Assembly: GCA_964386925.1 (NCBI GenBank)
Contig: CAYLUU010000083.1
Coordinates: 1 to 10,321, forward strand
Reading direction: 5' to 3'
DNA from: CAG-791 sp964386925
GTDB taxonomy: Bacteria > Bacillota > Clostridia > Lachnospirales > Lachnospiraceae
DNA: 10,321 bases
The notes beneath the pieces were generated by a model. It ran no database searches. It saw only the letters and a program-made list of their open reading frames with translations, and was not told the origin of the DNA. This document shows, piece by piece, positions 4,364-10,321 of the stretch. The translations under genes were made by a program, and so were the position numbers. Numbering within the stretch: position 1 is the stretch's first letter; every line of letters starts with the position of its first letter.

Positions 4364-6931
4364 TTATCCCATCGTCTTTGCCACAACCCGAATCACGTTC
4401 GCTGCATTGTACTGCAGATCGGCCTTCGTGATGATATAGCCGTCCTTTTCCTTGCCGGTGATCACTGCCTCGATGATGTCATTGACGTTCTTCTGGCAGC
4501 CGGGCATCTGCATGTCATTGCCCGCATAGATGCAGCCGGTGGACGCCGAGATCGGGTAGATCGGCTTGAACTTGCCCGTCAGAGCCGGCATGTCCTGCGA
4601 TGTGAACCAGTCGGTCATGATGGTTCCCGCAAAGCCCCACTCGTCTCTTGCCATGCCCTGGATCAGGTCATGATTGTTCGCGGTATGGATGCCGTTCAGC
4701 AGGTTGTAGGATGTCATGATGGACAGCGGCTGCGACTCCTTCACCGCGATCTCAAAGCCCTTCAGGTAGATCTCGCGCAGCGCTCTCTCGCTAACATGTG
4801 CGTTAACAAAGTACCGGTTGTCCTCCTGATTGTTCACTGCAAAGTGCTTGATCGTCGTGCCCTTGCCCTTATGCCGCTGCACGCCATTCGTCATAGCGGC
4901 TGCCACCTTGCCGGCGACCAGCGGATCCTCGGAATAGTATTCAAAATTACGACCGCACAGAGGGTTGCGATGAATGTTCATCGCCGGAGCCAGCCACAGA
5001 TCTACGTTAAACTGCTCCATCTCCGCACCGACCATATCGCCGGCCCGCTCCACCAGCTCCGTATTCCAGGACTGTGCCAGTGCCCAGCCGATCGGAATCG
5101 CCGTGCAGTACTGGTAGTAGGTGTCCACTTCCTCGTCCTTCAGATTCGGATCGAACGGCACGAAGGAATCTCCCAGAATACTGCCGCCGGGCAGAAGCTC
5201 GCCGTCCTTTGTCGTTTTGAATACCGGCTGCAGGCGAAGTCCTGCAGGTCCGTCTGCCAGAATCATGCCCTTGATGCCGCGGCTCTTCAGGCATACAGAG
5301 GAGGTATCTCCTGCCGCGCCCGGAACGGTCGACGAAGCATTTCCAACGATCTCGCCGCTGTCCGCGCGCAGGGTTCCCACGCAGAACTGGGCCAGCTCTT
5401 CGATGCTCAGCTGCGCAACCAGCTCCTCCACGGTTGCCTTGCCGGACAGCACATCCTCCATGGTGATAGTCTCTGTCTTGTCGGTGTGATATTCCTCGCG
5501 TGCTCCCTGGTACACAATCAGCTCCGTCGGAATGGTATTGCCATCCACGAACGTTCTCGCTGCATCCACCGGAATTCCAGCTGCCTTCTTCGCCTTTACC
5601 TTCTCTGCTTCCGGCTTGATTTCATTCAATTCCACATCCAGCGGGAACAGATTTTTGACGTATCTGGTAGTATGTGCCTCTGTCAATGTGACAAGTCCTG
5701 CCACAACGGTATCTGCAGAGCTGTTGCCGATACGGATCACGTAATCACCCGGCTCCAGAATCCAGGCTGCCTCTTTCTCCGAATAGGATGCCATCGATTC
5801 TACCGGATAGGTCAGTGTTACCTCCTCGGATTCCCCGGGCACAAGGAGTTTTGTTTTCACATAGGCCGCGAGCTCCTGATAAGGCTTGTCCAGCGTTCCC
5901 TCCGGTGCGCTGTAATACACCTGTACGACTTCTTTGCCGGAATACGTGTCGCCCGTATTGGTGACAGTTGCCGTAATCTGCACTTCACCGTCCTGCACGT
6001 TCACCTTGCCCGGCTGAATGGCAAAGCTCGTGTAGGACTTGCCGTAGCCAAAGCAATACAGCGGCTCCACGCCGAAGCTGTCAAAATACCGATAGCCCAC
6101 ATAGATGCCATCCTCGTACATCTCATCATTGACGCTCTCGTTGTGGCTGAACTTCGCCGAAGACGGATAGTCCATGTAATGCTTCGCCCACGTGTCTGTC
6201 GTCTTGCCGGAGGGCGTCACCTTGCCGGTCAGTACATCCAACAGCGCATCGCCGCCGAGATTTCCCAGCTGCGTCATCAGCAAAATTGCGTTCACACCGG
6301 AAACCGCCTTGATCTCGGTAAGATCCATTACCCCACCGATATTCAGAACCACAATCGCCTTGTCATAGGCAGCGGCAATGGTCTTAATGTTGGCAAGTTC
6401 CTCCGGATACAGACGGTAATCGCCTTCCTCGTCAAAGCGGTCTGCGCCCTCGCCGGAGTTGCGTGCGATCACATACACGGCCGTGTCGGTATCGGAAGCC
6501 TTGATGTCCTCCTCGGTAATCAGCTCGCAGGCAGGATCCTTGTAGGGTGTGTCAAAGGTTACGATGAACTCTGTAACGCCCTTGCGCTCTGCCTCTTCCT
6601 TCGTCCACGCGAGGTAGTCCGCCTTTGCCTTCGTCACTTTCGCTTCCTGGCGGTCCAGCCAGAGCGTACTGGAAACCGTAAGGCCTGCATTGAGGAAGCC
6701 CTGCTCCACGTTGACATTGCTCCTCGTATTCACATCGCCCGAGCCGGTTCCGCCCTTAATGGTGCCGCGGACGCCGTTGCCATATACGGCAACCTTCCCG
6801 GCCTTCAGCGGCAGCGCACCGTCATTCTCCAGGAGCACCATGCACTCCCCGGCCAGCTCTCTGGAAATCTTGCCATGCGCAATCTCTCTTTCTTCGATTT
6901 CGTTGGTTGTTGATGCGTAGTATTTTGCCAT
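4364..6931 (-). CDS. GH3 beta-glucosidase with swapped domain order
   Basis: This 855-aa glycoside hydrolase family 3 enzyme removes terminal beta-linked glucose or related sugars from oligosaccharides. The usual C-terminal domain comes first (about 30-300: MVLLENDGALPL 31-42, KGGTGSGDVN 59-68, and SGEGADR 159-165, whose Glu161 fits the acid/base position). A fibronectin type III-like domain follows (about 310-420). The TIM-barrel domain comes last (about 495-855) with ADGPAGLR (559-566), NPLCGRNFEYYSEDP (656-670), KHFAVNNQEDNR (695-706) and the nucleophile Asp774 in MTDW. This order is known from rumen Clostridia such as Butyrivibrio fibrisolvens BglA. No signal peptide is seen, so it is probably cytoplasmic, acting on imported saccharides. 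Start: AAGGAGGG (6941-6948) nine bases before ATG. The GNAT gene lies 74 bases upstream in the same direction. Substrate cannot be settled from sequence. Confidence 0.93.
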   Translation of the reverse strand: MAKYYASTTNEIEEREIAHGKISRELAGECMVLLENDGALPLKAGKVAVYGNGVRGTIKGGTGSGDVNTRSNVNVEQGFLNAGLTVSSTLWLDRQEAKVTKAKADYLAWTKEEAERKGVTEFIVTFDTPYKDPACELITEEDIKASDTDTAVYVIARNSGEGADRFDEEGDYRLYPEELANIKTIAAAYDKAIVVLNIGGVMDLTEIKAVSGVNAILLMTQLGNLGGDALLDVLTGKVTPSGKTTDTWAKHYMDYPSSAKFSHNESVNDEMYEDGIYVGYRYFDSFGVEPLYCFGYGKSYTSFAIQPGKVNVQDGEVQITATVTNTGDTYSGKEVVQVYYSAPEGTLDKPYQELAAYVKTKLLVPGESEEVTLTYPVESMASYSEKEAAWILEPGDYVIRIGNSSADTVVAGLVTLTEAHTTRYVKNLFPLDVELNEIKPEAEKVKAKKAAGIPVDAARTFVDGNTIPTELIVYQGAREEYHTDKTETITMEDVLSGKATVEELVAQLSIEELAQFCVGTLRADSGEIVGNASSTVPGAAGDTSSVCLKSRGIKGMILADGPAGLRLQPVFKTTKDGELLPGGSILGDSFVPFDPNLKDEEVDTYYQYCTAIPIGWALAQSWNTELVERAGDMVGAEMEQFNVDLWLAPAMNIHRNPLCGRNFEYYSEDPLVAGKVAAAMTNGVQRHKGKGTTIKHFAVNNQEDNRYFVNAHVSERALREIYLKGFEIAVKESQPLSIMTSYNLLNGIHTANNHDLIQGMARDEWGFAGTIMTDWFTSQDMPALTGKFKPIYPISASTGCIYAGNDMQMPGCQKNVNDIIEAVITGKEKDGYIITKADLQYNAANVIRVVAKTMG

Positions 6932-7005
6932 TCTGTTTTACCCTCCTTGCTGCTCATGTACGCTCTCGCCCAATAAATTTGCCGGGCTCTGAATTGTTGC
7001 ATTGT

Positions 7006-7524
7006 CTACTCTCCCAGTAGATGATACATCACATGGATATCCTCATACTCCCCGTTTTTATTCAGGAATCCGCCCGGAATCACTCCCAGATCAACGAACC
7101 CAAGGCGTTTGTATAAGTGATAGGCATGCACATTCGAGTCCACAACTGCATTGAACTGGAGAACGCGATAGCCCTGCCTTCCCGCCTGCTCCAGGCAGTC
7201 CTTCACCAGCAGCTCTCCGATGTGCAGGCCGCGCATCGTTCCGTCCACCGCATAGCTGGCATTGGCAATGTGTCCTGCGCGGCCGATGTTATTCGGATGC
7301 AGGATATAGAGTCCCACAACCTTTCCTTCATATTCTGCAACCGCAGTATACTGTCCTTCGAAAAAGCCTGTGGCCTCCTCTTCCTGCAGACCTTCCATCT
7401 GGGGAAACGCCATGCCCCCATCCACAACCTCGTTCCAGATGCGCCGGCAGACCGCTGCATCATCCGAACGAAATTTGCGAATCTCAACCTTCTCTGCCAT
7501 ATCATTTGCTGCTGTATATTCCAT
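7006..7524 (-). CDS. GNAT family N-acetyltransferase
   Basis: This 172-aa protein transfers an acetyl group from acetyl-CoA to an amine of unknown identity. The acetyl-CoA pyrophosphate-binding loop is RGLHIG (98-103), preceded by beta-strand 4 (HIANASYAVD 85-94). The C-terminal motif NVHAYHLYKRLGF (131-143) is typical of GNAT proteins, and the length is normal for a single-domain member. AAAGGAG (7534-7540) lies nine bases before ATG 7524; an in-frame ATG at codon 9 has weaker support. No intrinsic terminator is evident in the 74 bases before the GH3 gene, so the two may be co-transcribed, although no functional link is obvious. No convincing promoter was found upstream; the space holds the palindrome and the toxin-antitoxin remnant. 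Confidence 0.9.
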   Translation of the reverse strand: MEYTAANDMAEKVEIRKFRSDDAAVCRRIWNEVVDGGMAFPQMEGLQEEEATGFFEGQYTAVAEYEGKVVGLYILHPNNIGRAGHIANASYAVDGTMRGLHIGELLVKDCLEQAGRQGYRVLQFNAVVDSNVHAYHLYKRLGFVDLGVIPGGFLNKNGEYEDIHVMYHLLGE

Positions 7525-7563
7525 CTCAAAAATCTCCTTTTCTTACCTTGTATGTCGCTTCCG

Positions 7564-7596
7564 CCATAGTCATTTCGTGATACGTTATGTCTATGG
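7564..7596. promoter_or_regulatory. Palindrome before the antitoxin remnant
   Basis: CCATAGTCAT (7564-7573) and ATGTCTATGG (7587-7596) form an imperfect inverted repeat with nine of ten positions matching and 13 bases between arms. It overlaps the ribosome binding site of the Phd-like remnant. Toxin-antitoxin operators commonly lie there, so it is probably the old autoregulatory site. It also lies upstream of the divergent GNAT gene. Confidence 0.45.
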
Positions 7597-7607
7597 AGGG
7601 CAATAAA

Positions 7608-7679
7608 ATGACACCTGCAGAAACAATCAGACCATCCGCAGACCTTCGGAATCACTACAACGAGGTTTCCGGGTTTTGA
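7608..7679 (+). pseudogene. Truncated Phd/YefM-type antitoxin remnant
   Basis: After the ribosome binding site GGAGGG (7595-7600), an ATG opens a 23-codon frame: MTPAETIRPSADLRNHYNEV, then SGF and stop. The IRPSADLRNHYNEVS part is the characteristic N-terminal DNA-binding segment of Phd/YefM antitoxins, which are normally about 80-90 residues. The toxin-neutralising C-terminus is missing. It is followed at once, in another frame, by the tail of a RelE/ParE-like toxin, so an internal deletion seems to have joined the two genes. Confidence 0.72.
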
Positions 7680-7681
7680 TC

Positions 7682-7795
7682 ATGGAAAAAGACCTCGCCT
7701 TTTATAAAATTGACGAGGTCCGAAAAATTATAACAATCTATGCCATTACAGATCAACAGCAGGACTATTTGAGCATCCTCAAGGGAGAAGCATAG
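7682..7795 (+). pseudogene. C-terminal remnant of RelE/ParE-type toxin
   Basis: This 37-codon frame, with FYKIDEVRKIITIYAITD followed by QQQDYLSILKGEA, reads like the last beta-strands of a RelE/ParE ribonuclease or gyrase-poison toxin. Whole toxins are about 90-100 residues; here the N-terminal two thirds are gone. It is in a different frame from the antitoxin remnant five bases upstream. The ATG at 7682 is probably internal to the original gene. Family assignment from so short a piece is moderate, but its position directly after a Phd remnant supports it. Confidence 0.55.
7686..7720 (-). terminator. Probable terminator of the alr transcription unit
   Basis: On the minus strand, GACCTCG pairs exactly with CGAGGTC (7714-7720 and 7691-7697), with an AT-rich 16-base loop that itself contains TTTTATAAAA, followed by TTTTTCC (7690 down to 7684). 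It lies about 84 bases beyond the alr stop codon and sits entirely inside the RelE/ParE remnant. No T-tract follows on the plus strand. Confidence 0.6.
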
Positions 7796-7803
7796 CTTTC
7801 ATG

Positions 7804-8955
7804 TTACTCTGTGATATACACTCTCGGGATCCTCTTTCCCAGATCGCAGGCGAATTCATAGTTGAACCTTCCGGAGAGCTCGCCGAGCAGCTCCAGCGAA
7901 ATGTTCTCCTCTCCATCGGTTCCGATCAATGTCACCTTATCGCCTTCTGCTGCCTCCGGAATCTCCGTCACATCCACCATGAACTGGTCCATGCACACGC
8001 GTCCCAGAATCCTTGCTCTCTTTCCATGAATCAGGACATAACCTTTATTCGATAGGCTCCGCGCATATCCGTCGCCGTATCCAACCGGGATTGTGGCAAT
8101 CCGCGTTTCCTTCTCTGTCACATACGTACCACCATAGCTCACCGCCGTTCCGGCGGGCACGGTTTTCACATAGACAATGTGCGAATATAAGGACAGCAGC
8201 GGTTTTAACGCCACGATATCCTTCGGCACCTCCGCAGAGGGCCACAGGCCGTAGAGTGTAATTCCGGCCCGGACGAGATCCAGATTCGCCGCCGGGAAGC
8301 GCACAATGCCGGCGCTGTTCGAGCAGTGCTGAATCGGAATCCGATAGCCGAGCTCCGTCTCAATACGCCCGCAGAATTCCGTGAATTCCCGGATCTGACG
8401 CTCTGTATTCTCCACAGCGGTCTCATCTGCCTTCGAGAAGTGTGTGAAGATTCCTTCTACCTCAATCCCAGGTGTCTCCAGTGCCTTCTTCACAAAGGCC
8501 AGTCCCTCTGCATCCGGTCGAACGCCGATGCGGGACATGGCAGTGTCCACGCCGATGTGAACTTTCGCCGGCTTTCCAAGCCTTGCAGCGGCCTCCGACA
8601 GTTCCGCCAACATATCCTCCCGGAAGCACACCGGGCGAATCTCCTGTCGGATCAGATCTTCATAGCAATATTGGAAGGTGTAGCCCAGAATGAGAATCGG
8701 CTTCTTTAATCCTGCCTCCCGAAGCTCTGCAGCTTCCTCATAGGCAGCCACGGCATACCCCCAGAGATAATCCAGCGGCTCCAGAACCTCCGCGATCCGC
8801 ACGGCGCCGTGGCCGTATCCGTCCGTCTTGATGACGGCGATCATCTTCGTGCCCGGCTTCAGATTCCGATGCATGTTCTCCATATTCGACCGGGCAGCAG
8901 TCAGGTCTACCTCAGCCCATACTCTGTCATGATGTTCCCACTCCGCATAGCTCAT
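7804..8955 (-). CDS. alr: Alanine racemase
   Basis: This 383-aa PLP enzyme interconverts L- and D-alanine in the cytoplasm and supplies D-Ala for peptidoglycan. The N-terminal TIM barrel carries the PLP lysine, Lys43, in AVIKTDGYGHG (40-50); many family members have KADAYGHG here, so T44 and G46 are mild variations. Arg142 in MSRIGV matches the arginine that contacts the cofactor phenol oxygen. The C-terminal beta domain has the second catalytic base, Tyr274, in AVSYGGTY (271-278), TIPVGYGDGY (288-297) and VCMDQFMVDV (320-329). Length is normal and all catalytic residues are present. The ATG overlaps the TGA of the upstream aminotransferase gene as ATGA, and GGAG (8963-8966) lies seven bases before it, so the pair is translationally coupled. 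Confidence 0.97.
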   Translation of the reverse strand: MSYAEWEHHDRVWAEVDLTAARSNMENMHRNLKPGTKMIAVIKTDGYGHGAVRIAEVLEPLDYLWGYAVAAYEEAAELREAGLKKPILILGYTFQYCYEDLIRQEIRPVCFREDMLAELSEAAARLGKPAKVHIGVDTAMSRIGVRPDAEGLAFVKKALETPGIEVEGIFTHFSKADETAVENTERQIREFTEFCGRIETELGYRIPIQHCSNSAGIVRFPAANLDLVRAGITLYGLWPSAEVPKDIVALKPLLSLYSHIVYVKTVPAGTAVSYGGTYVTEKETRIATIPVGYGDGYARSLSNKGYVLIHGKRARILGRVCMDQFMVDVTEIPEAAEGDKVTLIGTDGEENISLELLGELSGRFNYEFACDLGKRIPRVYITE

Positions 8956-10115
8956 AGTAATACTCCGCTCTCCTGTATAGCCTTCACGGCCTCATGAATC
9001 CGTTCCACCGGCATCGTCAGTGCGAACCGCACATAACCTTCCCCCAGAGGTCCAAAGCTCGAACCCGGCGTGCAGATGACGCCCGATTTCTCCATGAGCT
9101 CCAGACAGAATTCCATGCTGGTCCCATGGCCATCCGGAATCTTTGCCCACACGAACATACTGCCGTGACTGTCCGGCACCTCCCAGCCGATGCTGCGAAG
9201 TCCGCCGCACAGCGCATCGCGCCTTGCCTGATACTCCTCCCGCTGGTCCTTCACCATCTGGACAGGCCCTGTCAGTGCCGCGATCGCCGCCTTCTGGATC
9301 GGCAGGAACATGCCGAAATCGATCTGACTGCGGAGCTTGCGGAACGCTGCAATCACGTCCTTTCGTCCGATGCAGAAGCTAATCCGCGCTCCCGTCACAT
9401 TAAAGCTCTTTGACAGGCTGAAAAATTCCACGCCCACATCCATCGCATCCTCGTGCTGGAAGAAGCTCCCGCCCACTGCTCCGTCGAAAATGATGTCACT
9501 GTAGGCATTGTCATGCAGGATCAGGATGTCGTATTTCTTCGCAAATGCGATGATCTCTTCATAAATGGTATCGCTCGCAACGCTCCCCGTCGGATTGGAT
9601 GGCAGAGAGACGATCATATATTTTGCCTTGCGGGCCACATCCTCCGGAATTTCCGAGACCCTCGGCAGGAAATTCGTCTCGGCCGTCATCGGATAATAAT
9701 ACGGCTCTGCGCCGGCCATCTGGGCACCGGCAATGAACACCGGATAGCAGGGTGTCGGCAGGAGCACCGTATCGCCCTCATCGCACAGAACCATTCCGAT
9801 GTGTCCCATGCCCTCTTCGCTTCCGTAGCAGCTGCAGACCATGTCCGGTTCGATGGCCACGCCGAAGCGCTTTTCGTAATAATCGCAAACTGCCTGCAGT
9901 AGCTCTGGCGTATCGCGCAGCGCATATTTCCAGTTCTCCGGATCCTTCGCCGCCTCGATAAGGGCCTCCCGAATGTGCGGTGCCGGCTCGAAGTCAGGCG
10001 TTCCCACGCTGAGGTTGTAAATTGTCCTGCCCTGCTGCTCCATCTCCAGCTTTCGATTGTTCAGCGCAGCGAAGATCTCATCGCCGAACCGGTCCATTCT
10101 CTTGCTAAACTGCAT
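8952..10115 (-). CDS. PLP-dependent class I/II aminotransferase, DapL-like
   Basis: This 387-aa fold-type I aminotransferase moves an amino group between an amino acid and a 2-oxo acid. Residues (from ATG 10115): NLSVGTPDFEP near the start (34-44), YGSEEGMGH (97-105), SNPTG (173-177), Asp202 and Tyr205 in HDNAYSDI, the PLP lysine Lys236 in FFSLSKSFNVTGAR, and the substrate-carboxylate arginine Arg363 in GYVRFAL. The run of motifs (GSEEG, PCYPV, HDNAYS, FSLSKSFNVTG, GEGYVRFALT) is closest to the LL-diaminopimelate aminotransferase group, but alanine or other transaminases share it, so substrate is open. I chose ATG 10115 because AGAGG lies nine bases upstream; a GTG at 10142 would add nine residues with weaker ribosome binding. 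It is the first gene of a pair with alr, which suggests a role in cell-wall amino acid supply. Confidence 0.9.
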   Translation of the reverse strand: MQFSKRMDRFGDEIFAALNNRKLEMEQQGRTIYNLSVGTPDFEPAPHIREALIEAAKDPENWKYALRDTPELLQAVCDYYEKRFGVAIEPDMVCSCYGSEEGMGHIGMVLCDEGDTVLLPTPCYPVFIAGAQMAGAEPYYYPMTAETNFLPRVSEIPEDVARKAKYMIVSLPSNPTGSVASDTIYEEIIAFAKKYDILILHDNAYSDIIFDGAVGGSFFQHEDAMDVGVEFFSLSKSFNVTGARISFCIGRKDVIAAFRKLRSQIDFGMFLPIQKAAIAALTGPVQMVKDQREEYQARRDALCGGLRSIGWEVPDSHGSMFVWAKIPDGHGTSMEFCLELMEKSGVICTPGSSFGPLGEGYVRFALTMPVERIHEAVKAIQESGVLL

Positions 10116-10144
10116 ATGATTCTGCCTCTTTGTTTTCTGCACAT

Positions 10145-10196
10145 CTGTTTAGCACCTGGCGATTTCAACGTGAATCGGCCGCCCGCGGACGAATTC
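10145..10196 (-). repeat. Dispersed 52-bp repeat, copy B
   Basis: On the minus strand this reads from GAATTCGTCC through GCCGATTCACGT and GAAATC to CAG, matching copy A (4069-4120) at 42 of 52 positions with no gaps. Just outside it, GTCAATTTCAATCAT also resembles TCAAGTTTCAAAAT outside copy A, so the shared element is longer than the ungapped core. It lies between the aminotransferase start and the hairpin series at 10216-10312. Confidence 0.7.
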
Positions 10197-10215
10197 ATGA
10201 TTGAAATTGACAGGT

Positions 10216-10312
10216 GGGCAAGGAGCGGAGCTCCTCTGCCCAGCCACATCGAGGTTTTCCGTAGGAAAATCGAGATGTGGGTGCTGAATAGATCCTTTTC
10301 TGCGTATCTATT
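10216..10312 (+). other. Three tandem hairpins, candidate structured RNA or repeat
   Basis: Three strong inverted repeats follow one another. The first pairs GGGCA-AGGAGC with GCTCCT-C-TGCCC around GGA (near 10216-10240). The second pairs CCACATC with GATGTGG and TTTTCC with GGAAAA around GTA (10242-10278). The third pairs AATAGAT (10287-10293) with ATCTATT (10306-10312). In the plus-strand RNA the second hairpin is completed by a G-U pair and a tandem G-A/A-G mismatch; the minus strand would have A-C and T-C mismatches, so plus-strand RNA is the better folder. The area also holds an open frame on the plus strand with no ribosome binding site, which I do not call a gene. The element may extend beyond the window. 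Confidence 0.5.
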
Positions 10313-10321
10313 GTTGTAAAA

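Noticed and set aside
4670..6913. Very long plus-strand open frame (747 codons)
   Set aside because: It lies antisense to the GH3 gene, has an unlikely composition rich in His, Arg, Leu and Cys, no ribosome binding site and no family motif. It is a codon-bias shadow.
6805..7002. Short minus-strand frame across the GNAT-GH3 spacer
   Set aside because: Most of it overlaps the GH3 gene in another frame and it has no good ribosome binding site; the GH3 start has a strong one.
9975..10319. Plus-strand frame of 114 codons at the right end
   Set aside because: Its first half is antisense to the aminotransferase gene and its second half is the repeat and hairpin series. No ribosome binding site was found, although the right half reads as protein-like and deserves a check with more flanking sequence.
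1..10321. CRISPR array, tRNA, rRNA, insertion sequence or phage genes
   Set aside because: No regularly spaced repeats, tRNA-like cloverleaf, rRNA segment, transposase or phage structural gene was recognised in reading the window.

Overview
The window looks like a chromosomal stretch of a Clostridia (Firmicutes) gut-type anaerobe, most likely Lachnospiraceae or a close relative. The basis is the strong AGGAGG ribosome binding sites, the moderately high GC content, the Gram-positive type SOS box, the Clostridia-style Y-family polymerase/YolD operon, and a glycoside hydrolase family 3 enzyme with swapped domains as in rumen and gut Clostridia. This placement comes from gene content only; no database was searched. 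A run of 100 Ns at 4162-4261, flanked by an exact 55-bp duplication, marks an assembly scaffold join.

Left part (1-2409, minus strand): a DNA-damage operon. A promoter at 2381-2409 carries a near-perfect LexA box in its spacer. It drives a Y-family translesion polymerase with a beta-clamp motif (758-2287), a tiny 43-codon gene that fits exactly between its neighbours (625-756), and a YolD-like protein (88-624). A cytoplasmic-looking serine hydrolase of the beta-lactamase/EstB fold (2479-3678, plus) is transcribed divergently.

Middle (3679-4363): the most interesting non-coding region. It holds a compact candidate type I toxin-antitoxin module: a 31-aa hydrophobic peptide gene on the minus strand (3846-3941) with a very strong Shine-Dalgarno sequence, a structured 5' leader, an intrinsic terminator, complementary sequences at the two ends of its mRNA, and a candidate antisense RNA over its 3' end. 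Its putative promoter contains a half-degenerate LexA box. Next come one copy of a 52-bp dispersed repeat (second copy at 10145-10196), the assembly gap, and the terminator of the downstream glycosidase.

Right part (4364-10321, minus strand): a GNAT acetyltransferase followed by a domain-swapped GH3 beta-glucosidase; then a decayed Phd/RelE-type toxin-antitoxin remnant on the plus strand (7608-7795), inside which lies the apparent terminator of the next transcription unit; then an aminotransferase-alanine racemase pair joined by an ATGA overlap. The aminotransferase resembles the LL-diaminopimelate aminotransferase group, so the pair may supply cell-wall amino acids (D-Ala, possibly diaminopimelate). 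The right end holds the second repeat copy next to a series of three hairpins, a candidate structured or repetitive element.
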